A DNA stretch of 64,000 bases from Azorinus chamasolen (lineage: Eukaryota; Mollusca; Bivalvia; Cardiida; Solecurtidae). The position numbers and the translations under genes are program-made. Shown piece after piece: positions 1-22,860 of the stretch; position 1 is the first letter of the stretch; every line of letters begins with the position of its first letter. The notes beneath the pieces were generated by a model that saw nothing but the letters and a program-made list of their open reading frames with translations, searched no databases and was not told the origin of the DNA. The stretch covers positions 33,174,620-33,238,619 of the forward strand of contig OY755240.1 of the NCBI GenBank assembly GCA_963576725.1, in the 5' to 3' direction.

Positions 1-506
1 AAAGGAATTGTTGTGAGAAAAAAGCGCAACCCAGACCCTTTAGTCGTTTACTCCACAAATAAACCATTCTACACGTTGCGCATGATCCACATGATCAGAC
101 GGCCGTACCGGTGCGTCTCTAAGTGGTGAACTGGTTAACCCTTTCACCGCCGCAGTCGCATAAATGCACCGCGACAAATAGTGCAGTCCCAGATCAGGGA
201 CTTCACTATTTGTCTCAATCTCTATTTCTATATATGTGCTTTATTCCTTTGAAAATTGCATTTATTTATCTCATTTCCTTATTTTACTGAATGCTTTAAC
301 AAACTTGGATTGCAGACGACAAGTAGAAAGGTTGGCGCCGAAAGGGTTAGTAAATAAAATAATCATCAATATAGAGATCTGTTTGTAGTAAACTGTATCC
401 AGCTAACCTCGACATATCCAGCTAACCTCGACATGGGTCGCGTTTTCAAACAGACTGTGTGCAAATGAGAAACAGAGTAACTCAAACCTTTCTCAAAAGA
501 GTGTGT

Positions 507-682
507 AATGACACTCAGTTAACAATATCGTGTGTCGTGACGCTCAGTTAACGGTATCGTGTCTCATGACACTCAGTTACATGTAACAATATCGTGTCTC
601 ATGACACTCAGTTAACAATATCGTGTCTCATGACACTCAGTTAACAATATCGTGTGCCATGACACTCAGTTAACAGTTTCTC
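507..682. repeat. 29-bp minisatellite, about 6 copies
   Basis: Unit approximately AACAATATCGTGTCTCATGA plus CACTCAGTT; units vary (tgtgtcgtga, tgtgccatga). A related CACTCGATC sequence follows to about 715. Confidence 0.85.
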
Positions 683-769
683 AAAAAAGTGTATCAGGGC
701 ACTCGATCAACAGTTTCTTAAAAGCTTGATCGAATTAGAAGTAGTCCAAAGTACACGTCTTAAAAAAGG

Positions 770-930
770 AGTCTTAAAAGGCGGGCAATGCTTAATGCAG
801 GGTAAGAGTAATGCAGAAAGTTCCTATAGGAGTTTTCTGTATTACTTTTGACCCGCATAAAGTTACTACGTGCTTTACAGACCCATAATAAGACTTCTTT
901 TTAGACCGCTTAAGACATTGTCTACTGTAT
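770..930. mobile_element. Family-II MITE, left end lost
   Basis: Centre AAAGTTCCTATAGGAGTTTT at 818-837; right end TAAGACATTGTCTACTGTAT. Confidence 0.68.
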
Positions 931-1550
931 AGTGATATTTTATCAAACGTCTGTGATAGGATACTACATTTTCATACAGAAAAGAGGTGCCCGCGACGGG
1001 CCTCTCTCAATCACTCTTGTCTTCATAGACGTTTGCCTTATCAAGGGAGGGTGACGAATACTTCCGAATCTATGTAGCATGACATGTCTCGACCGGTCCA
1101 CCTTAACTGCCTTTAAGTGCTATTTAATGGACTATTTGTCTTTGGGTGGAAGTACCCGATCTTATCAAGGAAACAGGTAAACATTACGTAGGGGTTCCGA
1201 ACTGGCCCCCCTGATATCCCGGTCGACATGATACCTGCACTGGGCGCGAGATTGAAACGTCTCCACCCATTAAACCTTTCAACACTAATTAATGTTCGTC
1301 TGCAAAAGTTGCCGCCTGCTACATTCCTAATGTACGGTTTTTTCTTTTGTTTCTTTAACACTTTACACGTGTAAGAAATATTATATGTATTAATATTAAT
1401 AGGTTTAATATAATATTTATGATGGCATACGAGTAAGAATGGTTTTGGTTCTGGTAAAACGGTAGAGCCAGATCTGTATAATTCCGTAAGATACCAGAGC
1501 AGACCCTGGTAGACTGTTCCCTATAGGAGCCGTCTGATATGTGTCCAATC
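931..1550. other. No gene recognised
   Basis: Unique sequence with a locally GC-richer part at 980-1330. An 82-codon minus-strand frame has no recognisable motif and no splice partners. Confidence 0.5.
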
Positions 1551-1708
1551 TACAGTAAACCCCCTCTAATGCGACCACCAAAAACAGGTATAATTCCGAG
1601 TGGTAGAAACAGGTGGTAGCTTAACGCAGGCCTGCATCAGGCAAACGTTTGCTTATAAAGACAGACATGTGTTTCATTAAATGGTCGCATTAGAGAGACT
1701 CTACTGTA
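1551..1708. mobile_element. Family-II-type MITE
   Basis: TACAGTAAACCCCCTCTAAT at the left; GCATTAGAGAGACTCTACTG plus TA at the right. The centre is GCCTGCATCAGGC and not the usual one. A family-I fragment with CCCTATAGGAGCCGTCTGAT precedes it at 1480-1545. Confidence 0.68.
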
Positions 1709-3400
1709 TTTACAAATGCATCAAATATGCATGTGTTGTCTGTTATACACTGTAACAGTGAATGGTGAAAATCGTTTCAGACAAAATGTGACTAATAGTA
1801 TCCGTATACATGTAGGGCAGATATATTCCAAATGCAGGATGAATGTAGGGTATTACATACGTGTTCATTTACTATTTACTTGTACCAAATGAGTTGACTA
1901 AAATAATATGACACGAGGTTGGTCATTTATTTTAGTCATCGGGTTTAGTAAAAATAAAAAGTAGATGAACACTCGTTTAGTTTTCTTTTTATCAAACGGC
2001 ACAAAAACACAAGAAAATTAAGCGGTTTATTTTAATTTATACTTCGGCTTACGCCATGTGTGTGTTATATTACACGTGTGTGGTATAACAAATACGAACG
2101 ATTAATATTAACTTGGATACAAGCAGTGTAATGTAATAAAATACATGTATATACTATATAGATATACCTATTTTCACTCGCTCACATACAATCAAGGTAA
2201 CAAAAACATACAGAAATGAAGATGACACTACAAATACTTATTTGTTCAACACTTTGCCAAATATACGATGTCATGATTTAATATATATAAGTTTATCACA
2301 TAACCTGTGGTATGGGAGTGCACAAATGCATCGGTGCATTTTAGTCAAATAAGCAGTTTGAATCCGACCGATAATGAATCTTTAAGAGAATACGCGGAAC
2401 CAATGCATGACAAATTGAATCGTCAGCCAATCGTAGCGTTGCATGGCCGATTCACTCCATTGCGTCGTCTGTTGCATTGCAATTTGTATTACTGATTGTA
2501 AATAATGACCGTCATCTATAATCTGTTTCATTTTCTATGGCACTTTTAAAAGTTCTGTGATAAAAAGAATCTTACATGAGTGTTTACTACAAATTGTTTT
2601 TTATGAAACTCTTTAACTATAATAATATGACATGAGCTTTCTGTAATGAGCACCCGTGTAAGATCCTCTATATATGTTTCACAGAGTCATAACTCTATTG
2701 GATATTTCGAAACAGCTGAGTCTATGTACGCTGGACACTTTGTGAGAAAAAAGGACCTTGTTATTACTGCGTCTCCAGCACTGCCTCTGTTCAGGGTCAG
2801 CAAAACATGTTCTTTATCATCATCTGAAATATCTTACCCAGTAACCTGATAGATAACACCAACCATGACGACTGCCTTGGGTCTACAGTGTTAGTAATTC
2901 TATTTGAACACAATTCTATTTTTCTCATCGTGTGATTCATTTACACGAATACTCAAACGTCATTTGGTTGATTTCATCTCGCGTTGAGCACTGCAAACTT
3001 AATATAAAGCTGTATATACAAGACATGTGGATATTTAAATCTCAATAATATAGAGTTTGAGGCCTGAGAATGTGTTGGTGCATTCAGACATATGTTATTA
3101 TCTTTATTTCCTCCAATACTGAAGACTACAGATAACATTCAAGTATGTAACATATATACATTGTGACAATTAGGAATAAATATATACAATCACATCAATA
3201 ATAATATCAATTATTGTACATAATGTATTGTCAACATTACAATTTACCAATGCAATCAATAGTTGTATGTTGAACACATTATTCACTGCATATATCAGCA
3301 CTAGTGATATTTATAAACGATACATTCATTGCAAAAAGAACGTCAGATTAAGCCGTGGTTAAAACATTTAGTTTGGAAGTTTGACAGCCAAACACAGAAA
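1709..3400. other. AT-rich sequence without a recognised gene
   Basis: Apart from the dispersed element at 2307-2640 and one stray 63-bp monomer at 3056-3096 I see nothing that can be supported. Confidence 0.5.
2307..2640 (-). mobile_element. Dispersed element, reverse copy of 38537-38965
   Basis: AGCCAATCGTAGCGTTGCAT, CGATAATGAATCTTTAAGAG and TTACATGAGTGTTTACTACA match the 38.5 kb copy. A 62-codon frame here is fortuitous. Confidence 0.6.
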
Positions 3401-3406
3401 TTACTG

Positions 3407-4212
3407 AGAGTGTGTTGGTGCATTCAGACATATGTAGGGTCACGAAATATCGTACAAGTTTGAGACCTGAGAGTGTGTTGGTGCATTCAGACATATGTAG
3501 GGTCACGAAAGTTCGTACAAGTTTGAGACCTGAGAATGTGTTGGTGCATTCAGACATATGTAGGGTCACGAAAGATCGTACAAGTTTGAGGCCTGAGAAT
3601 GTGTTGGTGCATTCAGACATATGTAGGGTCACGAAAGATCGTACAAGTTTGAGGCCTGAGAGTGTGTTGGTGCATTCAGACATATGTAGGGTCACGAAAG
3701 ATCGTACAAGTTTGAGACCTGAGAGTGTGTTGGTGCATTCAGACATATGTAGGGTCACGAAAGTTCGTACAAGTTTGAGACCTGAGAGTGTGTTGGTGCA
3801 TTCAGACATATGTAGGGTCACGAAAGATCGTACAAGTTTGAGACCTGAGAGTGTGTTGGTGCATTCAGACATATGTAGGGTCACGAAATATCGTACAAGT
3901 TTGAGGCCTGAGAGTGTGTTGGTGCATTCAGACATATGTAGGGTCACGAAAGATCGTACAAGTTTGAGGCCTGAGAGTGTGTTGGTGCATTCAGACATAT
4001 GTAGGGTCACGAAAGTTCGTACAAGTTTGAGACCTGAGAATGTGCTGGTGCATTCAGACATATGTAGGGTCACGAAAGTTCGTACAAGTTTGAGGCCTGA
4101 GAATGTGTTGGTGCATTCAGACATATGCAGGGTCACGAAAGATCGTACAAGTTTGAGACCTGAAAATGTGTTGGTGCATTCAGACATATGCAGGGTCACG
4201 AAAGATCGTACG
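3407..4212. repeat. 63-bp minisatellite, about 12.8 copies
   Basis: Units begin GTGTGTTGGTGCATTCAGAC and include TAGGGTCACGAAAGATCGTA. Because 63 is a multiple of three and the unit lacks stops, long frames are open on both strands; they are not genes. A single related monomer lies at 3056-3096, about 310 bp upstream. Confidence 0.95.
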
Positions 4213-5310
4213 ACTGACATTATCGTAAGGTTTAACATAACACGATTCTAACTGGACGTTGCGATAGTCCTATGTTGGAACCTATGATAATTTCTGTCGT
4301 ACGAGGCGAGTAGGGGCGATGCTTGTACATGTGCCAGGACAACCATTCTTTGTAAGACGGCTCACTGGGGTGCATTTTGATAAGATTCATTTGAAACAGA
4401 GTTTACACATTTACCTTCAATTTCAAAAACATAAATAAATGAGAAGCTAACTACATTTTTTGTATTTGCTTTCATGTCTTGATTTAATCCTGTCGATGAT
4501 AGCCATTTGCAAACAGAGTAGAACCAGATAAGACAACTTCTGTAAGAGCCGTATATTCAGGGTCTGCTGTGTTTGCTACTGGTATTATAGGGGTCTGGTA
4601 CTACAAGTTATGTCATAGCCAAAATGTCCTGTGTTCGTTTACCATTTAAAAATCCACCAGTGTCATCATTTTTTACATGAATATTTCGTAGGGAAAGGGT
4701 TATGGTGTGCTCATGGCTTCCCATCTCGTGATGTTTGCCTTCCAAACAGACTGTGCTGACGTTTGTACACACCACAAACAGCGATATAAGTCTAGATTGC
4801 ATCCGATTATACCAGCAATCAAACACCACAAATGTTTGTTTTACCATGGACCGTAACATTCGAAGCAGCCATGATGCGTGGGTGGTAATGAATAATTAAT
4901 TACAACAAAATGCTTTATCAAACATATAAAACACCTCAGATGACGTAAAGGTTCGCGAAACAGTATTGCGTGCTATTACGTGTCAAATGAGTGGGACAAC
5001 GAATGACTGTTTCCTTCACAGCTGTTCTGAACATGAAAGCTTTTACTTAATGGGGTGCACGAGACAGCATTGTGCATATATCAAAGTGAATGAGGATTAA
5101 ATAAGGATTAGACAAGATTAGACCTAAATGTCAGACGTAGCAATATTTGTTCTAGAGAAATGGCCATTATATTCATGATTGAGATAAAAAGTAGAATCGA
5201 AATTCAAAATTTATGTTCAATGTTATTCATACTCGTAAAATATTATTAATATATGCAGACGTCCTTAAAATGAACATTTATTGGAAATCAATAATATTTA
5301 TGATTTAAAA
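4213..5310. other. No gene recognised; degenerate family-I fragment at about 4505-4650
   Basis: GCAAACAGAGTAGAACCAGA and AGGGTCTGCTGTGTTTGCTA mark the decayed hairpin. The rest is AT-rich. Confidence 0.5.
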
Positions 5311-5314
5311 AACA

Positions 5315-5519
5315 CTAAAACCTCTCTATAACGGCCACTAAATTGTGCTAATTAGTTGGTATTTAGGGCAGATGGCTGCTTAAAGCAAGGTGAAAGTAAA
5401 ACAGAACGCTCCTATAGGAGCGTTCTGTTTTACTTTCACCTTGCTTTAGGCTGCCACCTGCTTTTAACACAAAATACTAAATGTTATTTAGTTGTCGTTA
5501 TAGAGAGGTTTTACTGTAT
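5315..5519. mobile_element. Family-II MITE, intact
   Basis: Reference copy of the CAGTA type. Terminal repeats CTAAAACCTCTCTATAACGG and, inverted, ACAGTAAAACCTCTCTATAA. The centre is a perfect palindrome with GCTCCTATAGGAGC at its dyad (5410-5423) and arms of more than 30 bases. TA flanks with CAGT ends suggest a Tc1/mariner-type transposase (inference). Confidence 0.82.
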
Positions 5520-5529
5520 GAATGCTAGG

Positions 5530-6222
5530 TATAACATAGTGATTGGATATAGAGTCGATTATATCATACGGTCGTTGGTATAACATAGTGATTGGATATA
5601 GAGTCGATTATATCATACGGTCGTTGGTATAACATAGTGATTGGATATAGAGTCGATTATATCATACGGTCGTTGGTATAACATAGTGATTGGATATAGA
5701 GTCGATTATATCATACGGTCGTTGGTATAACATAGTGATTGGATATAGAGTCGATTATATCATACGGTCGTTGGTATAACATAGGGATTGGATATAGAGT
5801 CGATTATATCATACGGTCGTTGGTATAACATAGGGATTGGACATAGAGTCGATTATATCATACGGTCGTTGGTATAACATAGTGATTGGACATAGAGTCG
5901 ATTATATCATACGGTCGTTGGTATAACATAGGGATTGGATATAGAGTCGATTATATCATACGGTCGTTGGTATAACATAGGGATTGGATATAGAGTCGAT
6001 TATATCATACGGTCGTTGGTATAACATAGTGATTGGATATAGAATCGATTATATCATACGGTCGTTGGTATAACATAGTGATTGGATATAGAGTCGATTA
6101 TATCATACGGTCGTTGGTATAACATAGTGATTGGATATAGAGTCGATTATATCATACGGTCGTTGGTATAACATAGGGATTGGATATAGAGTCGATTATA
6201 TCATACGGTCGTTGGTATAACT
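5530..6222. repeat. 49-bp minisatellite, about 14 copies
   Basis: Unit TATAACATAGTGATTGGATA then TAGAGTCGATTATATCATAC then GGTCGTTGG. Very homogeneous. It starts 11 bp after the right end of a family-II MITE (5315-5519). Confidence 0.95.
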
Positions 6223-6450
6223 TTCATTGGTCAGTGTAGTCAAGTCAAGTAAATGTTATTTACATAGTCGGATGACAGAACAAAGAACATAGGCTCTATT
6301 GTTTTGTTATAGTTAACTTGGTACCCAATCATGTAAATTCTATCCACCATTCATTTCTTGACAACATATACTTTTATTTATTGTCAAATAAATCATACTT
6401 TACTGGGTTTATGGACACGCTGTATGCGTATACAATAACCCTTCTGGATA

Positions 6451-6641
6451 TTAACCTCTTCAGTGCCGTGAAGACGGGTCTATGATATCATATACACAGT
6501 TTGGATCCAGATGAGAAATCGACTAACTCGGCGTCTCATCAGGATCCATACCATAAAGAAATTGAACAAGGACAATCTCTAAAACTTGAAGCAGACGATA
6601 ACTTGTCCAGCAGACGACAATGCTGGCACTGAAAGGGTTAA
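6451..6641. mobile_element. Family-III MITE, intact, TTAA-flanked
   Basis: TTAACCTCTTCAGTGCCGTG at the left; GCTGGCACTGAAAGGGTTAA at the right. The inner palindrome CAGTTTGGATCCAGATGAGA, then CTAACTCGGCGTCTCATCAG, differs in centre from families I and II. Confidence 0.78.
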
Positions 6642-6766
6642 GGACACACATGTATACGTATACAACAACCCTTCTCGACTTATACTTTTCTGATATTAAA
6701 CTGTACAAGGTTTATAGATATGTTCAGTCCAACAGCAGAATTAACTTAGTGTTGCAACCTGTCTTC

Positions 6767-6957
6767 AACCCTTTACACCACAAATACACCTTTTACCACC
6801 TTTACAAACAAAATATAGCAGACCCAGATCAGATGACTCCTATAGGAGCCGTCTGATATGGGTCTGCTCTTTTTGCTTATGAAACTCTAGTTTCTGCCGT
6901 GGCCAAAACTTCACTCAAATAATGTTCACGATGTCATGTCTTACGCGTACAGGATTA
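6767..6957. mobile_element. Family-I MITE
   Basis: CAACCCTTTACACCACAAAT at the left; hairpin 6812-6874 with GATGACTCCTATAGGAGCCG centre; right end GTACAGGATTAA. Confidence 0.7.
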
Positions 6958-6989
6958 ATATCAGATTGGGGTGGTCATTTTCATATTAT

Positions 6990-7513
6990 TTAAAGATGTA
7001 TTATGCGCATTTACACGTATACATACAATGCAAATAATGCTTACAGCCCATTTTCCGACAGGATATATATTTTTCAGCTAAATATTATCGCTATCCAAAT
7101 ACTGCTAAATTATTAAAAAGGAGCCTGCTTTTTAGAAACGGGGATTTTGTACGGAAATCAGCGGACATCTTCGGCCAAGTTCTGAATGACGCCGATTCTA
7201 TTTCGGAACAACGCTTTGAATATTAATTAGGTTGTTATCACATATACAATGTCTAACACTGATTGTTGACCTACATATACATCGAATGATTATTTCCGGT
7301 GTGTAAATTTGAATCTTACGACAGATTCGGCCAATGGCGAACGCTGTTCCGTTGGTTTCCGTAGCAATCCATGTTTCTATTTTTTCGACACAAACAACCA
7401 TTTACTGACCGTACTGTTTAGTATTAAATAAGTGTTAAGGTACATAGATTCCGATTCTGAAGTCAGTTTGAAACGCAAAATTTGGTGGAAATTTGCGCAG
7501 CATACATCTTTAA
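6990..7513. mobile_element. 0.52 kb TTAA-flanked MITE
   Basis: TTAAAGATGTATTATGCGCA at the left; the reverse complement of the right end is TTAAAGATGTATGCTGCGCA. No ORF of note. Confidence 0.72.
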
Positions 7514-8369
7514 GGAATACCCGCACATATCTTACTTTGTAACCCGTACATTTTTCATTGAAATTGATGGTTTCAGCAAACAGTGCAGACTCTGGTCAGA
7601 AGACTCCTTTTTGTGATAATGAATTAACTAAGTTTTATGATGGTAAATGAACAGAGGATTTTTCCATCACATACACTTAAATGTTAAATGTATATATTTC
7701 AATAAGCACATAGAGAATACCCTATACCAGACGGCTTCTACAGGAGTTGTCTGATCAGAGTTTACTCTGTTTGCAAGGTAAGAAAAGACGTTTTGTTAGG
7801 TAAATGGTTAATAGGGACATAGTTAAACAGTGTAGACCGAAATCGAGGTTAAAGGGCTTCTTGGGGAGGCTCTGGTTAGTGTCTACATTTATGTTTCATA
7901 TTTCCTAATCATATTGTATCTATTTATTCTACTAAGGGACATTAGACTGAACAAGTCCACTTAGATATGTCATTTCTCCCTTACCCTATGTTTTGACCAC
8001 TCTTTAGAATCGTCTCGGGGGATCACAGCATAAGATTTGGTGGAAAAATAAAGAGGAATTTCTTGAAAATGTTGTGATTTACGCATCACATAATTATTAT
8101 AGACCTCTGATATATGTAACGTAATAATATTTACATCTGCTCTGTTTGCCAAAGCGTAGAAAGGTGAATACATTGAGTAAAAGGTTAATTAATTTAAGTG
8201 AATGATTACAGACATTTCAATTACTGACTGAGCAACAGATAAACGTGCATACTCAAGTATGTGTTACTAGTATGAGATAGGGTTTGGTTCTGTAATATCA
8301 CTAAATTTGACAATTATATTTGCTTTCAGGATATTAAATTATGATAATGGTGATAATGATGTTTACTTT
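7514..8369. other. Decayed family-I and family-V fragments, no gene
   Basis: Hairpin remnants at about 7570-7620 and 7725-7785 (GACGGCTTCTACAGGAGTTG), and a family-V half at 7963-8060. Confidence 0.5.
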
Positions 8370-8527
8370 GACTTAATTTCGCTAAAATCATAATGTTCAG
8401 TGTTCTTTGTTTGCTTGCATCTTCTCCGCACAATGTGTTCTTACTATTATCACTGTCTGTTTGTATTACATGCCTCATGGACTTGTTAGTCTAAAGGGTG
8501 AAATAAAATCTTATCTTATCTTATCTT
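8370..8527 (+). mobile_element. Probable LINE 3' tail with (ATCTT)n
   Basis: AATAAAATCTTATCTTATCT at the end of a short unique stretch looks like a LINE 3' end with a pentanucleotide tail. No coding part is seen. It directly precedes the 37-bp array. Confidence 0.4.
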
Positions 8528-8529
8528 AT

Positions 8530-9690
8530 ATAGGTTATACGTATATATAGGTTTTCTGCTTGGACTATTTTTGTTATATGTACGTGTATATAGGCTTTCT
8601 GCATGCACGTATTAGGTTACATGGGTATATGCTTTCCGTATGGACTATTTAGGTTATATCGGTATATGCTTTCTGCGTGGACTATATAGGTTATATGGGT
8701 GTATGCTTTCTGCATGGACTATTTAGGCTACGTGTATATATGCTTTCTGCATGGACTATTTATAATATATGGGCATATGTTTTCTGCATGGACTATTTAG
8801 GTTATATGGGTATAGGCTTTCTACATGGACTATTTAGGTTATATGTGTATAGACTTTCAGCATTGACTATTTAAGCTATATGGGTATATGCTTTCTGCAT
8901 GCACTGTTTAGGCTGTATGGGTATATGCTTTCTGCATGGACTCTTTAGGTTATATTGGTATTGGCTTTCCGCATGGACTATTTAGGTTACATGGGTATTG
9001 ACTTTCCGCATGCACTAATTAGGTTACATGGGTATAAGCTTTCCGCATGGACTATTTAGGTTATATGGGTGTATGCTTTCCGCATGGACTATTTAGGTTA
9101 TATTGGTATTGGCTTTCTGCGTGGACTGTTTAGGTTACATGGGTATTGGCTCTCCACATGCACTATTTATGTTATATGGGTGTATGCTTTCCGCATGGAC
9201 TGTTTAGGTTATATGGGTGTATGCTTTCCGCATGGACTATTTAGGTTACATGGGTATAAGCTTTCTGCATGGACTATTTAGGTTATATGGGTATAGGCTT
9301 TCCGCATGGACTATTTAGGTTATATGGGTGTATGCTTTCCGCATGGACTATTTAGGTTATATGTGTATAGGCTTTCTGCATGGACTGTTTAGGTTACATG
9401 GGTATTGGCTCTCCACATGCACTATTTAGGTTACATGGGTATATGCTTTCTGCATGGACTATTTAGGTTATATGGGTAAAGGCTTTCTGCATGGACTGTT
9501 TAGGTTATATGGGTGTATGCTTTCCGCATGGACTGTTTAGGTTATATGGGTATTGGCTTTCCGCATGGACTATTTAGGTTATATGGGTATTGGCTTTCCG
9601 CATGGACTATTTAGGTTATATGGGTATAGGCTTTCCGCATGGACTGTTTAGGTTATATGGGTACATGTATAGGTTTTCTGCTTTACAGAT
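8530..9690. repeat. 37-bp minisatellite, about 31 copies
   Basis: Unit GGCTTTCCGCATGGACTATT then TAGGTTATATGGGTATA, with many single-base variants and some higher-order alternation of TATTGG, TATAGG and GTATGC versions. The outer units are most diverged. No gene is present. Confidence 0.93.
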
Positions 9691-9904
9691 TACGGACTAT
9701 ATGCGGGTAGGGCAACATCAGACAAGCATCACATTATAATTTAATATGGTTTTGTAAAAATAAAGTGTTTACAAATTCTCATGTTGGATCTCGTTTCATG
9801 ATTAAGAGTATTGTCAAATTCTCCTCTTCCGCTGAATTGATCAGTAGGAAATGTCAAGTTTAAAACATAAGGTAAAAGTATAAAATATGCAAAATGCACA
9901 TAAG

Positions 9905-10060
9905 GATAATGAACGATAATAATAATTATTATAATTATGATGATCATAATAATGATGATAAAATAATAATAATAACAACAGTAATTGTAATAATAATAAT
10001 GATAAATAATTAATAGTACTAGTATAATATATTAATGATGATAATAAAGACTCCCATATT
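9905..10060. repeat. ATA/ATG-rich degenerate trinucleotide stretch
   Basis: AATAATAATTATTATAATTA, then GATGATCATAATAATGATGA and related runs. From here to 10870 I see only AT-rich unique sequence with no gene. Confidence 0.7.
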
Positions 10061-11035
10061 TATAACTAAGTGGTCGCTTTAGAGGGCTTCTGGAGTTTTT
10101 AAGATTATCCAGTTGATTTCAATAGTCATAGTGTTTTACTAAGCATATTTGTTTTATAGGAACACAGTCTGGTATTTTCCAGGATTTTCATCTGAACGTA
10201 TTCAGTCAGTGAATTCATCTAATAATAAGTTATATTGTTCTAAACTTCCTCATAGAATGTTGTTTCCGTATAAAAATATTTCCGCGGAGACAAAAATATC
10301 CTCTATTTAGCCGAATAATTCATAGACCAGCTACAAATCAGAAAAAGTATTGGCAAATTTAAGACGCCCCGGCCCCTAGCCTAAACAATATTAGCACACA
10401 GCAACACCCGCAGCTATTCAATGTTTACGCAAGTTTTGGTGGACTAGTACTGGCACTGACCATTTTTGTTTTGAAAAACACACCACTATCCAATGCATCA
10501 TAAAGCTAAACATTTCATGCAATGTTTTATTGTGGAGTTTTGAACCAGTTTACCATACTAACAAACACACGCTCCTACAATGTACAACTTCATTTCACGA
10601 TCCTAGTACAGACATCATCCTCAAGGGCGGCACCAATAAGCCACACCATGAGACAATGTTTGTGGGCTTAGAGATTAAGTCTACAGTGTTTTAGATCCAA
10701 TATATAAGCATTGCAATTGTCAGTGTCAGTGTCTATACATGTAAATATTGCAGATTTTGATCAGATACCGATAAAGCCATACGGAACGTTGTCTCGTATA
10801 AATCGAACAGCAATGTATACATAGTACAGAGAAACAGATAAAATAATGTGTGTACTTAAATATTAAAATCGTCATCTCTCCAGCGAACCCTATGCCGTGA
10901 CTATTCTTTAGAATCATCTCTTCGAGATATTTTTTCTAAAGAGTTTTTAAACATAGGTTTTTGTAGAGAAATTAATGAGTTTTTCTTGAAAATATTTTAA
11001 GTTATACATCATATCTGGACCTCTGATAGTAGTCT

Positions 11036-21104
<10,069 letters not shown>

Positions 21105-21170
21105 TAAACAATGAGCTTATATCCGACAACAAAAAGAACTTGTAAATTCCAGAGAACAGTCAAAGAAGTG

Positions 21171-21178
21171 TTTATATC
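21171..21178 (-). promoter_or_regulatory. Possible TATA box of the lectin gene
   Basis: GATATAAA on the minus strand lies about 70 bases upstream of the signal-peptide ATG, a reasonable spacing for a short 5' leader. There is no initiator or transcript evidence. In such AT-rich DNA the string can occur by chance. Confidence 0.3.
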
Positions 21179-21395
21179 TTAATTTGGCCTTTATCTTGTT
21201 GAACCTTTATCACCATAACAACCAATATCTCTGTACATGATGATTACAGTGTAAGTCCGGATACAATACAAGATCAAATACAAAATGAATTGAACAGAAT
21301 TGCTAAATGGTCAAACGTTCACAATGAGATCAGCCACAACTATTTAGAAAGATAGGACATTTTAAGTTTAATGACATTTGAACTCAACAGGAATT

Positions 21396-21588
21396 TACAA
21401 TAGAACCTGTCCTGGGCGGCCAGTCATTTATTGTACAAAGCAGTCTTAAAATGCAAGCGCTTGCTTAATGCATGGCAAACGTTCCTATAGGAGCTTTCTG
21501 CATTACTTTTGTTTAAGCTACCACCTGCCTTACAGACACATAATTAGGCAATGTTTTGATGACCGCTTAAGACAGACTCTACTGTGTT
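21396..21588. mobile_element. Family-II MITE
   Basis: TACAATAGAACCTGTCCTGG at the left, TTCCTATAGGAGCTTTCTGC centre, CTTAAGACAGACTCTACTGT at the right. Confidence 0.72.
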
Positions 21589-21749
21589 ATCTTATCTACT
21601 CTAAATAAATCTAAAAGCGGACGAAATATACAAGCACATCATGATTATAAGGTCATCATTATTTTCCACAATCGCGTGAAATTTGGAATTTAACGGGAAA
21701 GAAACGGTGCTTATTATGAAATATGAGATTGCATTAAAAGACAAATTCA

Positions 21750-21990
21750 AATGGTGTGGTTTTGATTTAGTCACTTGTAAATATTCTGCTATTTTGATTT
21801 AGTCATATTTCAATATTCTGCTGTTTTGATTTAGTAACTTTTTGATATTCTGCTGTTTGATTTAGTCACTCGGTAATATTCTGCTGTGATGATTTAGTCA
21901 CTTGTTAATATTCTGCTGTTTTGATTTAGTCGCTTGTTAATATTCTGCTATTTTAATTTAGTCACTTGTTAATATTCTGCTTTTGTTTAT
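21750..21990. repeat. 32-bp minisatellite, about 7 copies
   Basis: Unit TTTTGATTTAGTCACTTGTT then AATATTCTGCTG, moderately diverged. It directly precedes a TTTAACCC MITE end at about 22003. Confidence 0.88.
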
Positions 21991-22137
21991 TTGATTTAAC
22001 CCTTTACCTGGGGAATATACATGAAGGAAAATACGTACATGAATATTTATTAGCTGTATTATTTAAATGGTACATGCACACAGGATAGTTTGCCTATGGC
22101 AGAAACCTGCAGAATCAGATCTATGTACTTTCATAAG

Positions 22138-22293
22138 AAGACTAGATCCTGACCAGACGGCTTATACATATCTGGGTCTATGCTATTTGCAGACTAGACC
22201 CTGACCAGACGGCTCCTTCAAATCTGGGTCTATGCTATTTGCAGACTAGACCCTGACCAGAAGGCTCCTAGATATCTGGATCTATGCTATTTT
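22138..22293. repeat. 52-bp repeat, 3 copies, made of a family-I palindrome arm
   Basis: Unit AGACTAGACCCTGACCAGAC, GGCTCC, then ATCTGGGTCTATGCTATTTGC. Each unit is a shortened family-I hairpin, so the array is a tandem amplification of a MITE centre. Confidence 0.85.
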
Positions 22294-22860
22294 CAAAGAC
22301 TTGAGCATGAGTCTCTACCAGATACTTGGCATAACAGAATAACCCTACACAACTTGAAGAATGTTTGGCCTTGTCAAATCCGTTATCTATAAAACGATAT
22401 ACATGTATATTTAAGTATACATCTTATATAAAATAATATAAAACACTTTACATATCTATATTTCACTATAACATCTTGATAATACACCATTGTTATTTCC
22501 CATCTCTGCTACAAAACAAAACATACGGTGTGATGTAATAAAACAGCAAAGAAACATCAAATATTGTACGCTTTGCTGAAGAGAAGAAAATATGTATGGC
22601 AGAATTAGAATAACTCGGATGTGTCCCAGTGTATTGTTATGCACTCCGCAGTATAGTGTTGCAGAGATCTTAGTAAGCAGGTGTTATTAATATCAAAACT
22701 ATTATCTTATCCCCTGTAGTTTTATGCAATAACTAAACAAATCCCACATTTATTTTAGTTAGTGCTCGTAGCATATGATTTTAGTCAATTCATTCAATAA
22801 AAACGATAATAGATAAACACTCATGCAAGATTCTCCAGTATGCATATCCGTATGCATATG

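Noticed and set aside
1113..1361. 82-codon minus-strand frame in a GC-richer patch
   Set aside because: No motif, no signal peptide, no matching splice sites; cannot be supported.
3348..4251. Long frames on both strands encoding 21-residue repeats
   Set aside because: They result from a 63-bp satellite without stop codons; equal openness on both strands and no flanking coding signal.
8677..9281. Repetitive frames with HGLFRLHGY-type motifs
   Set aside because: Translation of the 37-bp array; frames break repeatedly.
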